Assembly: GCF_007565055.1 (NCBI RefSeq)
Contig: NC_044558.1
Coordinates: 79,075,444-79,139,443, forward strand
Direction of reading: 5' to 3'
Source: Rhinopithecus roxellana
Taxonomy: Eukaryota > Chordata > Mammalia > Primates > Cercopithecidae
Length of the DNA stretch: 64,000 bases
Below are positions 46,471-57,264 of this stretch, piece by piece. Under the pieces are notes generated by a model. That model was not told where the DNA came from. It did no database searches and saw only the letters and a program-made list of their open reading frames with translations. Position 1 is the first letter of the stretch. Each line of letters opens with the position of its first letter. The translations under genes and the position numbers were made by a program.

Positions 46471-47060
46471 GAGTCTACAACAAATTACCATAGACTGAGT
46501 GGCTTAAACAACAACCATTTATTTCTCACAGTTCTGACTCCACCCAAAGAAACAGAACATGCATTCTTCTCATGTGCACATGGCACATGCTCTACAACTG
46601 ACCACATGCTCTAAAGCAATTCTTGACAGATTCAAAAGAACTGAAATCATACCAATCATACTCTCAGACCACAGTGTGATGAAAATAGAAATCAGTACCA
46701 AGAAGATCATTCAAAACTATACAATTAAATGAAAATTAAACAATCTGCTCCAGAATGACTTTTGGGTAAAAAACAAAATTAAGGCAGAAATCAAGAAATT
46801 CTGAGATTAGGATGCCAACATGGCTGCATTCTCGTCAGGCCCCCCTACCAGGTTGTGGACTTCTTTCTTTCTGTTGTATCCTTACATGGTGGAAAGACAG
46901 CGAGCCAACTCTCTGGCTTCTTCTTGTAAGGCCACTAGTTCCCCATGAGGGCTCCACCCTCACGACCTAATCCCTTCTCCAAAATTCCATTTACTAATAC
47001 CATCTCAATGGGGTTCCAAGATGTGAATTTTGGAGGGACACAAAGATTCAGAGTATTGCA
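46471..47060 (-). mobile_element. MLT1 MaLR LTR interrupted by L1 piece
   Basis: On the minus strand this is MLT1: start CTCTGAATCTTTGTGTCCC near 47050, GGAACCCCATTGAGATGGTA, CGTGAGGGTGGAGCCC, GAAATAAATGGTTGTTGTTT and TAAGCCACTCAGTCTATGG at the other end. An L1 ORF2 fragment (46533-46795) interrupts the element. Confidence 0.85.
46533..46795 (+). mobile_element. L1 ORF2 fragment without 3' end
   Basis: Sense L1 ORF2 sequence (ATTCTTCTCATGTGCACATGG, GACCACAGTGTGATGAAAAT, TGACTTTTGGGTAAAAAACA). It lacks both ends and has no A tail, and sits inside an MLT1 LTR. TTCTGA occurs at both junctions. Confidence 0.85.
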
Positions 47061-47687
47061 GTGACAGAAAGAGTACAGTGCTACGGTGCATGGGACATCA
47101 TGGACTGAACTATTTCATGGTAACTCTGAGCAGTAACTATGATCAGGAATTAAGAGAGAAAAGGTGATTTATCGATGTTTTCTCCAAAACATTCATACAA
47201 GTCCAGGATTTTCCCAGCTACCTTATTGTAGTTACTGTATAACTTGGAGCCACTATAAGGCAGAAATAAAATATTATAATCTAGTCTATTCCAATGGTTT
47301 TCAATCTTACAGTTTGCCTTCCCTAATCAACAGAAAGTCTAATCAACAGAAAAAACTTAGAAAACAAAACAAAATTACAAAGAAAAAAAATCCCCTATAA
47401 TCTCACCATTAAGAGATCACGTCTGTGAAAATGTTGACGTGGGTTCATCAGAGTATGGGAGTATTGGTATATATGTTTATAGGAAGACAAACTGACTAAA
47501 CAAATTAACTTGTAGCTTTCTCACAATATTTCACAGAATTCTTTACATCTCCATCAAATTGTTCCCCAAAAAGTGTACTTTGAATAATGCTTAACCATGT
47601 GAATTTTGTATATGAACCATATCTTAATTCTTTAATTTCCTAATTAGGCTTTTTTACTTTTAATCATTTGTGTTTTTATTTTTTGTT
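47061..47687. other. AT-rich non-repeat stretch
   Basis: No repeat or exon recognised. Confidence 0.45.
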
Positions 47688-47700
47688 GTTTTTCTTTCTT

Positions 47701-47998
47701 TTTTTTTTTTTTTGAGACGGAGTCTCGCTCTGTGGCCCAGGCTGGAGTGCAGTGGCCTGATCTCAGCTCACTGCAAGCTCCGCCTCCCGGGTTTACGCCA
47801 TTCTCCTGCCTCAGCCTCCCGAGTAGCTGGGATTATAGGCGCCCGCCACCTCGCCCGGCTAGTTTTTTTTGTATTTTTTAGTAGAGATGGGGTTTCACCG
47901 TGTTAGCCAGGATGGTCTCGATCTCCTGACCTCGTGATCCACCCGTCTCGGCCTCCCAAAGTGCTGGGATTACAGGCTTGAGCCACTGCGCCCGGCCC
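47701..47998 (-). mobile_element. Young AluY, Old World monkey type, antisense
   Basis: Ends CAGGCTTGAGCCACTGCGCCCGG, linker GCGCCCGCCACCTCGCCCGG. Exact 13-bp target duplication GTTTTTCTTTCTT at 47688-47700 and 47999-48011. Confidence 0.97.
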
Positions 47999-48091
47999 GT
48001 TTTTCTTTCTTTTATCTTTCAATGAAGAAAATTATAACCCTCCTGTTTATCTTGATGAGGTTATGAAAAATTTTGGGAGGAGGAGTGAATT

Positions 48092-48172
48092 GTTTATAAA
48101 TACTTAAAACATCAATGATGAGGTAATGATGAATATATTACCACATCATTGATGTTTTAAGTATTCATAAAC
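48092..48172. repeat. 36-bp inverted repeat (hairpin)
   Basis: Arms 48092-48127 and 48137-48172, 34 of 36 paired, 9-base loop. Arm sequence starts GTTTATAAATACTTAAAACA. AT-rich and able to form a stable cruciform. Confidence 0.96.
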
Positions 48173-48214
48173 TTAAAGTTTATAAAATTAATTCTTTCAG
48201 CTGAAAGTTAACTG

Positions 48215-48330
48215 TGGAGTTATTATTAGAAATAATAATTCTGGAGTTATTATTAGAAATAAATTAAGAAATAAATAATTTATTTCTAATAACTGGAGTT
48301 ATTAGAATTATTCTGGAATTATTAAAAATA
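48215..48330. repeat. Direct and inverted AT-rich repeats
   Basis: TGGAGTTATTATTAGAAAT occurs at 48215 and 48242 (period 27). TTATTAGAAATAAATTA (48250-48266) pairs perfectly with 48276-48292 across a 9-base loop. Confidence 0.93.
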
Positions 48331-49535
48331 AGGGGTCTGATAATAATATTCTAGGTAAAGAGATAATGCCTATGAAAATGTTTTAAAATCTTGGGAAGGT
48401 TAAAAACTAGTATAAGTGATTGTGATCTCATTATTACCTCTCTTTGATCAAGTTTAAAGGTCAAGTTTAGTAGCCTCAATAGCCTCAGTGAATTCTCTAT
48501 AATTTGCAAACTCCTATTTATTTATAAAGTCCCTCCAAGAATGAAAGGTTTGTGTGAAATCACATCATCAGAAAAATAGTTATTTTCCACATTCACAGAA
48601 GTGCAGTACAAAAGCCTATGTCTGCTGGTAGTTGTTATTTCTGTGTATTTTGCCCAATCGCTTTCCTCTGGTGCTAGGGCCAAATCCCTTATAAAAAGGA
48701 GAATGAGGCATATGGGCATTAGTGAGACCTTTATTACCTTGTGTCTCAAATGGTAAAGCCCTTTCAATAGCATGATATTGCCAAAGAATATATTTAAGGG
48801 AATTTAACAATTATAAAGCCACTCCTCAAGTATCCAAGAGGTAGTTTTAAAAACTGATGTGCACTGGAAATGAGTAAGAATACTTAGTGCTGAGGCTTAC
48901 CCAGCCTCAGGAAGGATGAGGATTCATATAATGATGTGAAGATGCACCCACACCACCAAACATGGTCACTCGGGGTGGGCACTTGCTTGGTTCCTAGAGT
49001 TCAGGAATCCACTGACACCCATCCCCATGAATGACTGTGGATTAGTGTGGATTAGACACATGTGAGGCATCATCGATCATCACAGACAGAGAGTGAAGTG
49101 AAAGCTTCCATGTGCACTAAGAGGAAAAATCCAACCAGGAGAAATAAGTCCTCCTTGGGGATAGATTCCTCATTCACTTGCTGTCTGAAGAGGTCAAGTC
49201 CATATCGGATTTCAGAGACACACAGAACACAGAAGCACTGCACAAAATGAGATTGCTCAACAGAAGAAATCAAGATGAACCTTCCAAGGCTCGTAGTCTG
49301 CGTTCTGTGGGGAGGGACCATTCAGAAAAGCAGTGCCTGGGCAGGTGTGCATGGAGCTCTCTTTGTGGTTAATAAGGGAGTGGAAGGTCATGGAATGGAG
49401 ATGTGTTTGTTGCGTAATGACTCCAACTGTACCCTTGGCCTGTGGGATTAGGACTCAGGAGCTACAATTCCACAACCTTTACTGTTCTTTGTTTTGTTCA
49501 GACTGAAAGTATGTAATTTTTGTTCCTTCTTCCAT
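48331..49535. other. Non-repeat stretch
   Basis: Contains 48991-49035, the apparent source of an inverted copy at 49588-49632. No gene supported; frames 48522-48810 (minus) and 49062-49372 overlap without domains. Confidence 0.5.
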
Positions 49536-49539
49536 TCAT

Positions 49540-49860
49540 TAATATCAGCTTCATTGAGGTATAATTCACATGCCATAAAATTCATGGGTCATTCATGGGG
49601 ATGGGTGTCAGCAGATTCCTGAACTCTAGGAAGTGCACAATGCAATAGTTATTGGAATATTCACAGAGTTGTGCAACGATCACCCCTAATTCCAGAACCA
49701 CTTATTACCCCTGTACTCATGAACAGCCACTCTCCATTCCTGACAACCCCTCTTTCCTGGTAACCACTAATCTCCTTTCTGTTCTCTATGGATTTGCCTA
49801 TTCTAGACATTTCACATTTCCAGGAACTATGTAATACCTGGCGTTTGGTGTATGGTTTCT
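49540..49860 (+). mobile_element. L1M 3' UTR fragment with 45-bp insert
   Basis: L1M tail: CTTCATTGAGGTATAATTCACATGCCATAAAATTCA, then a 45-bp foreign insert (49588-49632), then AATATTCACAGAGTTGTGCAA, CTTATTACCCCTGTACTCAT, CTGGTAACCACTAATCTCC and GATTTGCCTATTCTAGACAT. Confidence 0.8.
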
Positions 49861-49984
49861 TTCTTCTAGAATAATGTTTTCAAGTTGCATTTTCATAATC
49901 CATAAGATTCTAAAACACTCTGCTAATGATTATCAATGTACATCTAGGTTTCAATGCCATGGATGATAGGACAGGAGCCCTCTT

Positions 49985-50225
49985 ACATAATGGTTGGGTC
50001 TAGGATTCCAGGATTGGAGCTGTCTGAGTTTGAATCCCAATTATTCCCCCTACTAGTTGTGTGACCCTGGCCTTGGCCAAGTGATCTGAATTCTCTGTGC
50101 CTCACTTACTCTTGTGGTTGAAAGGAAGGGATAATAATGCTTTATAAAGGTATCAGAGATTTGAGACAATTAATGATTTGTGAGAATGCTTGGTCAAAGT
50201 AAGCTGTCATGTAGAGTGAGCTCTG
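49985..50225 (+). mobile_element. MIR SINE
   Basis: Clear MIR order: AGTTTGAATCCCAATTATTCC, TACTAGTTGTGTGACCCTGG, CTCTGTGCCTCACTTACTC, AGGGATAATAATGCTTTATA. Confidence 0.88.
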
Positions 50226-50696
50226 GCGAACTGTTAGATTGCGTCACTATTGGATGAAAACTTAAGTAGATGAGATGGCAGCAGATAGAACGACCAGTTC
50301 AGGAAGAAAAGGTCTGCCCCTCTTTCTCCCTTTTCTCCACTCACTTCTTCAGTCCCTGAACATAGCCTAGGGCTGGGAAACATTGGGGCATCCAATGCAT
50401 GTTTTCTGGTGAGAAAAATATCAATTATTGAATAAATAATCCTCATCGAGTCTCTTAAAACGTTTCTTAAACATACCAAAACTTTTGATATTTCAAGGAA
50501 AGTAAAACACCAAAATATTGGATGAAATCCCACAATGTTTTAATATTAGGAGATAAATTAATAAAAACATTCTAGTGAAATCCCTTTGCTGTCCAAAGTC
50601 TGACAGGGTTGGACTTATACACTGAAGTACATGTGTATTTTTGCTTTTTTTTTTCTTCATAAGTGAAATGAATTAAATAAAAACAACATTCTTAGT
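50226..50696. other. Non-repeat stretch
   Basis: Nothing recognised; the 99-codon minus frame 50234-50533 has no domain. Confidence 0.45.
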
Positions 50697-51188
50697 TGCA
50701 GAAAACAAGATTCACTTTTGTTGAAGCAGCAAGAATTTATTGTGAAAGGAAAATATCCTGGGCCCCATCAAGCTGGGAACTACTCAGGGCAAATATGTCT
50801 CCTATTCAAAGTCATCCCTCTGCTCACTGAGATAGATACATGTCTGATTGCCTCCTTGGAAAGGCTAATCAGAAACTTAAAAGAATGCAAGGCAATGGTT
50901 CATTCCTCTCTCACCTATCTGTAACCTGGAAGCCCCTCTTCACTTCCTGTCTTCCTGCCTTTGCTTTGAGTTGTCCTGCCTTTCCAGACAGAACCAATGT
51001 ACTTCTTACATGTATTGATTAATGTCTCATGTCTCCCTAAAATGTGTAAAAGTAGGCTGTGCCCTGACCACCTTGGGCACATGTCGTCAGGACTTCCTGA
51101 GGCTGTGTCATGGACTGGCGTCCTCAACCTTGGCAAAATAAACTTTCTAAATTAACTGAGACCTGTCTCAAATTTTTGTGGTTCACAG
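50697..51188 (+). mobile_element. ERV1-type LTR
   Basis: Same family as 12720-13966 and in the opposite orientation: GTCTCATGTCTCCCTAAAATG, CTGACCACCTTGGGCACATG, GGCAAAATAAACTTTCTAAA (AATAAA signal) and the end TGTGGTTCACA. No internal retroviral sequence beside it. Start approximate. Confidence 0.6.
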
Positions 51189-51590
51189 TATTAAGGGTTA
51201 TGAAGAGGCTCACAGCATTGTTGGAGTCAATGGAGACAGATTCTAGTCTGAGCTTCTGGGAACACCCCCCACCCCAGAGCCCCTTCCTAAGTCCTGCTTG
51301 CTAAGAGTCTCTCAATGTCTCTGACATAATGGGGAAGCCCCCAGCACCACCCATGTCTCCAGAAATATGTTGTTTCTGACATCTATAACTGCAAAACAGA
51401 TGCTCTATGCTTCTTCTCTTGGCTGCTCAGTCATGCCTTATGCTGAGGTGTCTGAATGGTAGAAGCAAGTTCATGTGTTCATATCCTTGTGTCAGAGAAA
51501 CTGGGAACATCTTTTTTCTGCATCTTGTGTTAGGAATGTCAATTCACAGCACTGGTTACTACCAAAATATACAGCTGGAAACTGTGGAAT
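51189..51590. other. Non-repeat stretch
   Basis: Nothing recognised. Confidence 0.45.
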
Positions 51591-52015
51591 ATACTGATAC
51601 CTGGCTGCCAAAACCCAGTGCCACTTTCTTCTGGGAACACAGCTCTACTGCATGTTCCAATCTCCTTTGCAGTTTGACAAATTCATGTACCTAGGTTCTG
51701 TCTAAGGGAATGTGGCAGAAGTCATGTGTGTTACTTTTAGACTTTGTTCATAAAATCTTCCCACATAATGCTCTTCCTGTTTTGTCTCCCCACCACCTGG
51801 TGGGATATATAGAACTCAGCCGAGGACAGTTAAGACCCTAGCGGGTAGCGGAGCCCCAAAATGAAAGGAGCCTGGAACCTCAGTGACTGTGTGGAGCAGA
51901 ATTCCCCATACTCCTGAAGCTAACTGGACTCTATCTGGGTTAAGCCACAGAGATTTAAGGATGTATCTGTGTCTGCAGCCAGAATTAATTTAAACTAATA
52001 AATGGCAGACCCAGA
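51590..52015 (+). mobile_element. Ancient interspersed repeat (LTR-like)
   Basis: CCAATCTCCTTTGCAGTTTG, GAATGTGGCAGAAGTCATGTG, GAGGACAGTTAAGACCC, AAAGGAGCCTGGAACCTCAG and TAAGCCACAGAGATTTAAGG are in the order of a common old mammalian repeat. Exact family not assigned. Confidence 0.55.
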
Positions 52016-52097
52016 TAATGATTAAATGTTCCTTAGCTAAGCACTATGCCCTCAACTTTGAATGAAAGTTTTAATCATAAAAATTATAGATAGCTTT

Positions 52098-52461
52098 TGA
52101 TATGGTTTGACCCTTATCTCCTCTTGAATGGTAGTTCCAATAATCCCCATCTGTCATGGGAGGGACCCAGTGAAAGGTAACTGAATCATGGGGGCAGTTA
52201 CCCTCATGCTGTTCTCCTGATAGTGAGTGAGTTCTCACAAGATCTGATGGTTTTATAACAGTCCTTTTCCCTTTTGCTTGGCACTTCTGTCTCTGGTCAC
52301 CATGTGAAGAAGGACATGTGTGCTTCCTCTTTCACCATGATTGTAAGTTTCCTGAGGCCTCCCCAGCCATACTAAACTGTCAGTCAATTAAGCCTCTTTT
52401 CTTTATAAGTTACTCACTCTCAGATATGCCTTTATTAGCAGTGTGAGAATGGACTAATACA
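52098..52461 (+). mobile_element. MST-type MaLR solo LTR
   Basis: TGATATGGTTTGACCC at the start, GAATCATGGGGGCAG, GAGGCCTCCCCAGCC and CAATTAAGCCTCTTTTC inside, GGACTAATACA at the end. Perfect 5-bp target duplication GCTTT at 52093-52097 and 52462-52466. Confidence 0.95.
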
Positions 52462-52466
52462 GCTTT

Positions 52467-53350
52467 GGAAGAATAGTCTTGATTGTTCCTCCATTAGTCT
52501 TTATAGGTTTATAAATCTATTAGTGTTCAGTCTTTACCTTAATACAGCAAACATTTATGAAGATGACAGTGCTATCAAGTATGAGTCACCCAATGAATAC
52601 ATTTCTAAATGCAAAAGAATAAAATGTTGAACACTCTACACCAACCAAAACCCTTATAAAACCTTGTAAAACCTCTGTTAAGAAAATGCACCAAACTCAC
52701 TTTATAACCTGCTCTATTAGATTTTAAAATGTTTGCATATTTTAAGACTTTCATGGTAGAAAAAAATCATTTCTTTTTCTTTATGGGTCATTTAGTTTTC
52801 TGCATGTTAAGTTAAAAAGAAAGAGATAGTGAAAAACTGACATTTACTCTAATATGTTACTTGATATAAATATGTATGAATCTCAAATACATTCTTCCCA
52901 TGAATACATTCTTCCCATGAATACAAGAAAAGTGAGCGCCGAGTGTTTCTTTCCTCCAGGCCCCAGGAAAGCTTGCTGTTATATCTTCATTGTTGATCTT
53001 TCCTGTGGATGAAATTTCTACTTCAATTGTTCTCTTTAAGGCCATCCAGATACTAATTTCTAACTGCATTTTAGAAATCAAAGATACTAATCCAGAAACT
53101 AATTTCTAACTGCATTTTAGGAACCAAAGGGAATATCCTTAAGAGGCTGAAAAAAATTTTTTAAATGTCACATGTATAATTGTTAATGATGTTTTCAAGG
53201 CTGGGACCCTTTGCAATTGAGAAAACAATGGCCTCTGCTTACCTCGAGTCTTCTACTCACTGGTATCTTTTGTGCTTGGATGGATAGGGAAGTGGCAACA
53301 TTTTGAATTTGTTCAATGAGATAGCCAGCTTTAAGACAGCCTCATGAGTA
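52467..53350. other. Non-repeat stretch with two small tandem duplications
   Basis: A 17-bp unit (ATACATTCTTCCCATGA) is doubled at 52887-52920, and a 46-bp unit starting CCAGA is doubled at 53046-53091 and 53092-53129. No family recognised. Confidence 0.55.
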
Positions 53351-53560
53351 AGATCTCTAATTCTGAATTTAGAAGGTTTGGGTATAAACCCTGAACTCAC
53401 CACTAACATGCCCCGTGACCCAGGGTAACTCACTCACCTTCACTAAACCTTAGTGTCATCATCTATAAAATGGTAAAACCAAAGACTATTGGGTTGATTC
53501 AATGCATAAAATATATAGAGCACCCAAGATAGTGCCTGACATACAGTTAATCTTTTTTTC
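53350..53560 (+). mobile_element. MIR SINE
   Basis: TATAAACCCTGAACTCACCAC, ATGCCCCGTGACCCAGGG, TCATCATCTATAAAATGG and AGATAGTGCCTGACATACAG follow MIR order. Confidence 0.87.
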
Positions 53561-54915
53561 TAGCTCAGACATTATTTTCTTTGAACATGAAAATATTTTA
53601 AAATATCTTCATACATTTAAATCCCAGAGCAGCATTGGCACAGGCAGGCCTGTGTGTATGAGCCTCTGGGGAAAAAGTCAAGAAGCATTTAAAGGAAGGT
53701 TTCCTTCATTCTTCCTTTGTTTTAAGAACCTATAATGGGCCAACGATTTGGTAAAAAGTAAAGATACCTAAAATACTTCCCTGATCTCAGCAAGTACATT
53801 TTAGTGACTTGGGAGTATCTTTTAATGTCCTTTTTTCTTCTCATGGTCTACCTTCCCTCCCAAAATTGTCCTCAAGATGCCTTTATTTCAGAGAAATTTC
53901 TGTATATTCCATAGTCCATAGACCAGAGAGACAGGCATGGGAAAAAAAAATCCTATTGTTTATGGGGGGAAATGGTGCAAAATGATTTACCAAAATGCCT
54001 TGGAGATTTGGACACATGGATCATAAAAAGCTAAATAGTGAAATAGCAGCTTTCCTTAGAGTTTCTACCTCTGATCCTTTAACTAATGCCAGGGCTACGA
54101 AAATCCCTGAATCATTCCTGTGGAATTAACATAAATACATCCTCCTACTGGAGACAGTGGAGAATGTAATTCAAGAGATGGATTCTTTTAAAAGTATCAG
54201 ACTCCTTTCTTCAGGAGAAAATGAGAATCAAGACTTTGTCCTACATAATAGTGCTCACAAATGCTCAGTGGAAAGGTGGCTGAAAAAATAAACAACACTT
54301 CCTCTATATCACCAAATTTGAATTAAAATTTGAAGGAAAAGTCAGTAAAATGAGTCATGAGAGTTCAGAACTTTGCCTAAGGGAGGATTTTAAAAGAGTT
54401 TGAATTCATCAGCTTTTGCCTTAAAATAAGTTCTAACAGCAGTGGTTACCTCTGAGTCAGCTTCTGGAGTTTTGGAAGAAAAATCAATTAAGTTTAAAGA
54501 CAAAATTGAGAAATCAGGGGGAGTTTAGAATTTCCAAATATATGTATATTTGGGTAACACTATATAGTTAAAACTTACACAGATTTTTAAATTTTTAAAT
54601 AGCAGGGTACTTTTTTCCTAGGAACAATGGAAACTACCTTACTTGTGCTCATGTCAAATGAGTTAGCAACTACATTACGCTGTAAATTCAATTAAGTAGA
54701 ATTAGTTCCAAATGACGATTCATGCAGAATTCCTCATCAATCACTATACTCTGAGATCAACTATACCTTGGCATGTCTAACATGAAAAGATTTGTTTAGC
54801 CAAGAAATGAAGGTTTTGGATGTTTAAGTAAATAAACCTTTGAAAAAAATTGACAGGTTGGCACACAAGTAATAATAGTAATAATACGTTGTCTTCCCAC
54901 ATTGCCTGGGTGCAC
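53561..54915. other. AT-rich non-repeat stretch
   Basis: No repeat family or exon recognised. Confidence 0.45.
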
Positions 54916-54919
54916 ACTG

Positions 54920-55085
54920 TGCCTCCAACTTCTCCCTGTGACTAACCTCAAACAGCACATTCAGCCAGTGCCTCCCCTCTGCCGTCTGTGAAATGGGGAT
55001 GATGGTGTCGGCTGTGAGAATGAAGGGAGCTAATGCGTGTGATGTCTTTCTACCTACGCCTGGCACATTTAAGCACCACGTAGGG
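54920..55085 (+). mobile_element. MIR SINE, diverged
   Basis: CCGTCTGTGAAATGGGGATGATGG, GAGCTAATGCGTGTGATG and CCTGGCACATTTAAGCACC fit MIR order, but the head is poor. Confidence 0.65.
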
Positions 55086-55599
55086 GGTGAGCTAGTATTG
55101 ACGTTATTAACCTTTCTGATTTTTTTTTGTACAAAGATTCTGCTGTTTAGATTTCCCTGGTCTTTCTGAAAATGAATCAAGTTAAAATTGAACTTTGCCT
55201 CTACCACTTAGGCAGTTTTCATGCACTTAGTTTTCCCTTCCCCAAATTTATTTCCTCCTACAAACATTCTCCTCTCAATAAATGGCTGCATCTGTCATCC
55301 AATTGTGCAGCACAGAATCGGGGGACATGACTAGCCAGGTAGCTACATAAATAAGTGAAATGTGTTTCATAGATTCCTAAGGGGCCTTCTTCTTTGCACA
55401 ATCCTGGCAGAAATATTCCTCCCCAAATATTTTTTGCTTCCCCACATTCAAACGACACCCGGAACCTAGCCACAACTCCTCACTTCTCTAACACTGCTGT
55501 GGTGCCCTGTCCTCATCTCCTTCCTGGGGACAGTACAGCTTCCTCCTGCTCCTCCTTCTCCATGCAGCTGCTTCCCAAAGTAGCCAGAGAGGCCTGGGA

Positions 55600-55830
55600 A
55601 GCAGGAATCGCCTCACACCTTCTCACTGCTCAGAAACCTCCTTTGCCTTTTCTCACACTCAGACCAAAATTCGAAGGAGGCTTTTAGGACCATCCTGACC
55701 TGCACCAACCACACTTCCTGCCTCACCCTCCACCACTCCTTTACCTGTCCACTGCCCTCCTCTCCTCTAGCCTCTTTCTCTTCCTGTAATGGCCTCAAAC
55801 GGTCTATTGCCAGATTTGCTTATTTTTCTC
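55600..55830 (+). mobile_element. L2 LINE fragment
   Basis: CTGCTCAGAAACCTCCTTTG, CCATCCTGACCTGCACCAACC and CCTTTACCTGTCC loosely follow the L2 body. The reverse frame 55613-55798 is incidental. Confidence 0.45.
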
Positions 55831-55944
55831 TCATTTCTTACAGATCTACCTTCCAATATCATTGATTTAAAGTCCGCTCTGTAAGAAAACTCTTCTTATC
55901 CTCAGTTCCTTATCACCCCACACTGCTTTGCTCTTCATACTACT

Positions 55945-56115
55945 TGATCACTTCCTAAGCCTTACCACCTGAAGGATTTGGGTGAGTTACTAATCCCTTC
56001 CGTGACTTCCTTTTCTCATTTATACAAAGGGGCAGATCATATCAGTACCTATTGTAGAATTATTTTGAGGATTAAATGAGTTAACATACACAAAATACTC
56101 AGAAAATTGCTTGTC
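55945..56115 (+). mobile_element. MIR SINE
   Basis: GATTTGGGTGAGTTACTAATC, TTTTCTCATTTATACAAAGG and GAGGATTAAATGAGTTAACATAC are clear MIR blocks. Confidence 0.85.
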
Positions 56116-56164
56116 TCATAGGAGACGGTATTAGAGTATTAATCATTGCATTTTCTTTGAGCCC

Positions 56165-56290
56165 TGATGGTGTCTGCTTCTCCATAAAGGATGGGAACCA
56201 TGCTGAATTCACCACTGTGTTCTCAGCACCTAGTACCATCCTTGACATGTAGGAGATGCTGCATATACAAATGTGAAAAGATAAAAGGAA
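56165..56290 (+). mobile_element. L2 LINE 3' end
   Basis: CTTCTCCATAAAGGATGGGAACC, CACTGTGTTCTCAGCACCTAG, ACATGTAGGAGATGCTG match the L2 tail. Confidence 0.65.
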
Positions 56291-56294
56291 AGAA

Positions 56295-57264
56295 CAGGAT
56301 ATGATAAAGCAAATTGCAAGGTAGAAACTCAAACATGTTAATTAGGAGCTGTCTGTGGAACCTTGTGGCAGATTAAATACAGCCTTTAAAATAAAGATGG
56401 CCGTGGATCTTACAATTGCCCCCAAAGTCATGGCAGCCTTGTTTGATGTTTCCTCCCTTTATTTTTATCTGTATCTTTTTAAACAAATCTTGTCTATTGA
56501 GGAACAGCACATTGACAAAAAAAGGAATAAACAAAAGATTCTCATTAGCACAAGACAGGTTTAATGTTTCTGCAACTCTTATTTTCTATTTAATACCTCT
56601 CAATACAATCTATGAAATGCAATCATCAGTCCCAAATAATACAATTCCTCATGTTCCCAGATACTGGGCATTCTGCAAAATAGAGATAGAATAAACTCCA
56701 ATTTTGCCAAACCCTAGGGAAGGCAATCCACTACCATTTTTAACTTGATCTGGAGTCAAATGAGATCCCAACAACTTGCTTAAAAATATGTTATCCCCAA
56801 ATACATGAACATTTATGTGGTTCATCTAAGCTTAGATGAGCAGAAAGAATAAGAAAACCTCCAACATTGACCTCAACCTACATGTGTGTCCATCCCAATG
56901 TCTGTTTCACGAACCCTGTGTTCAGGTGAAGCTGGAAAGCTCTGGAATCTGGCTGTACTGGAGGCTGTCTGGGGTCCCTTGGTCTCCAGACACAGAAGCT
57001 GTGGGCCAAGCATCTCCAGTTTGAGTGCTTACAAGAACCTGGCAAAGAATATAACTGAGTGGACCATTCTGGTCGTTCTAAAGAAACACTGTTATTGGCA
57101 TGCAAAAGATTCAGGGATACTCTTTATTTTCACAAAGAATTATAAGTTCTACTTCTTTTCTGGAAACAATTGGCCCTCTCAGTCTAGCTTTTCTTCATCT
57201 ATTTTGGATAAGAGACATGGGGAAAAATCCACTTTCCTCTGAAATCTCTTTCAAGTAAAAGAAG
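56295..57264. other. Non-repeat stretch
   Basis: Overlapping 60-118 codon frames at 56355-57242 on both strands; none has a recognisable domain. Confidence 0.45.
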
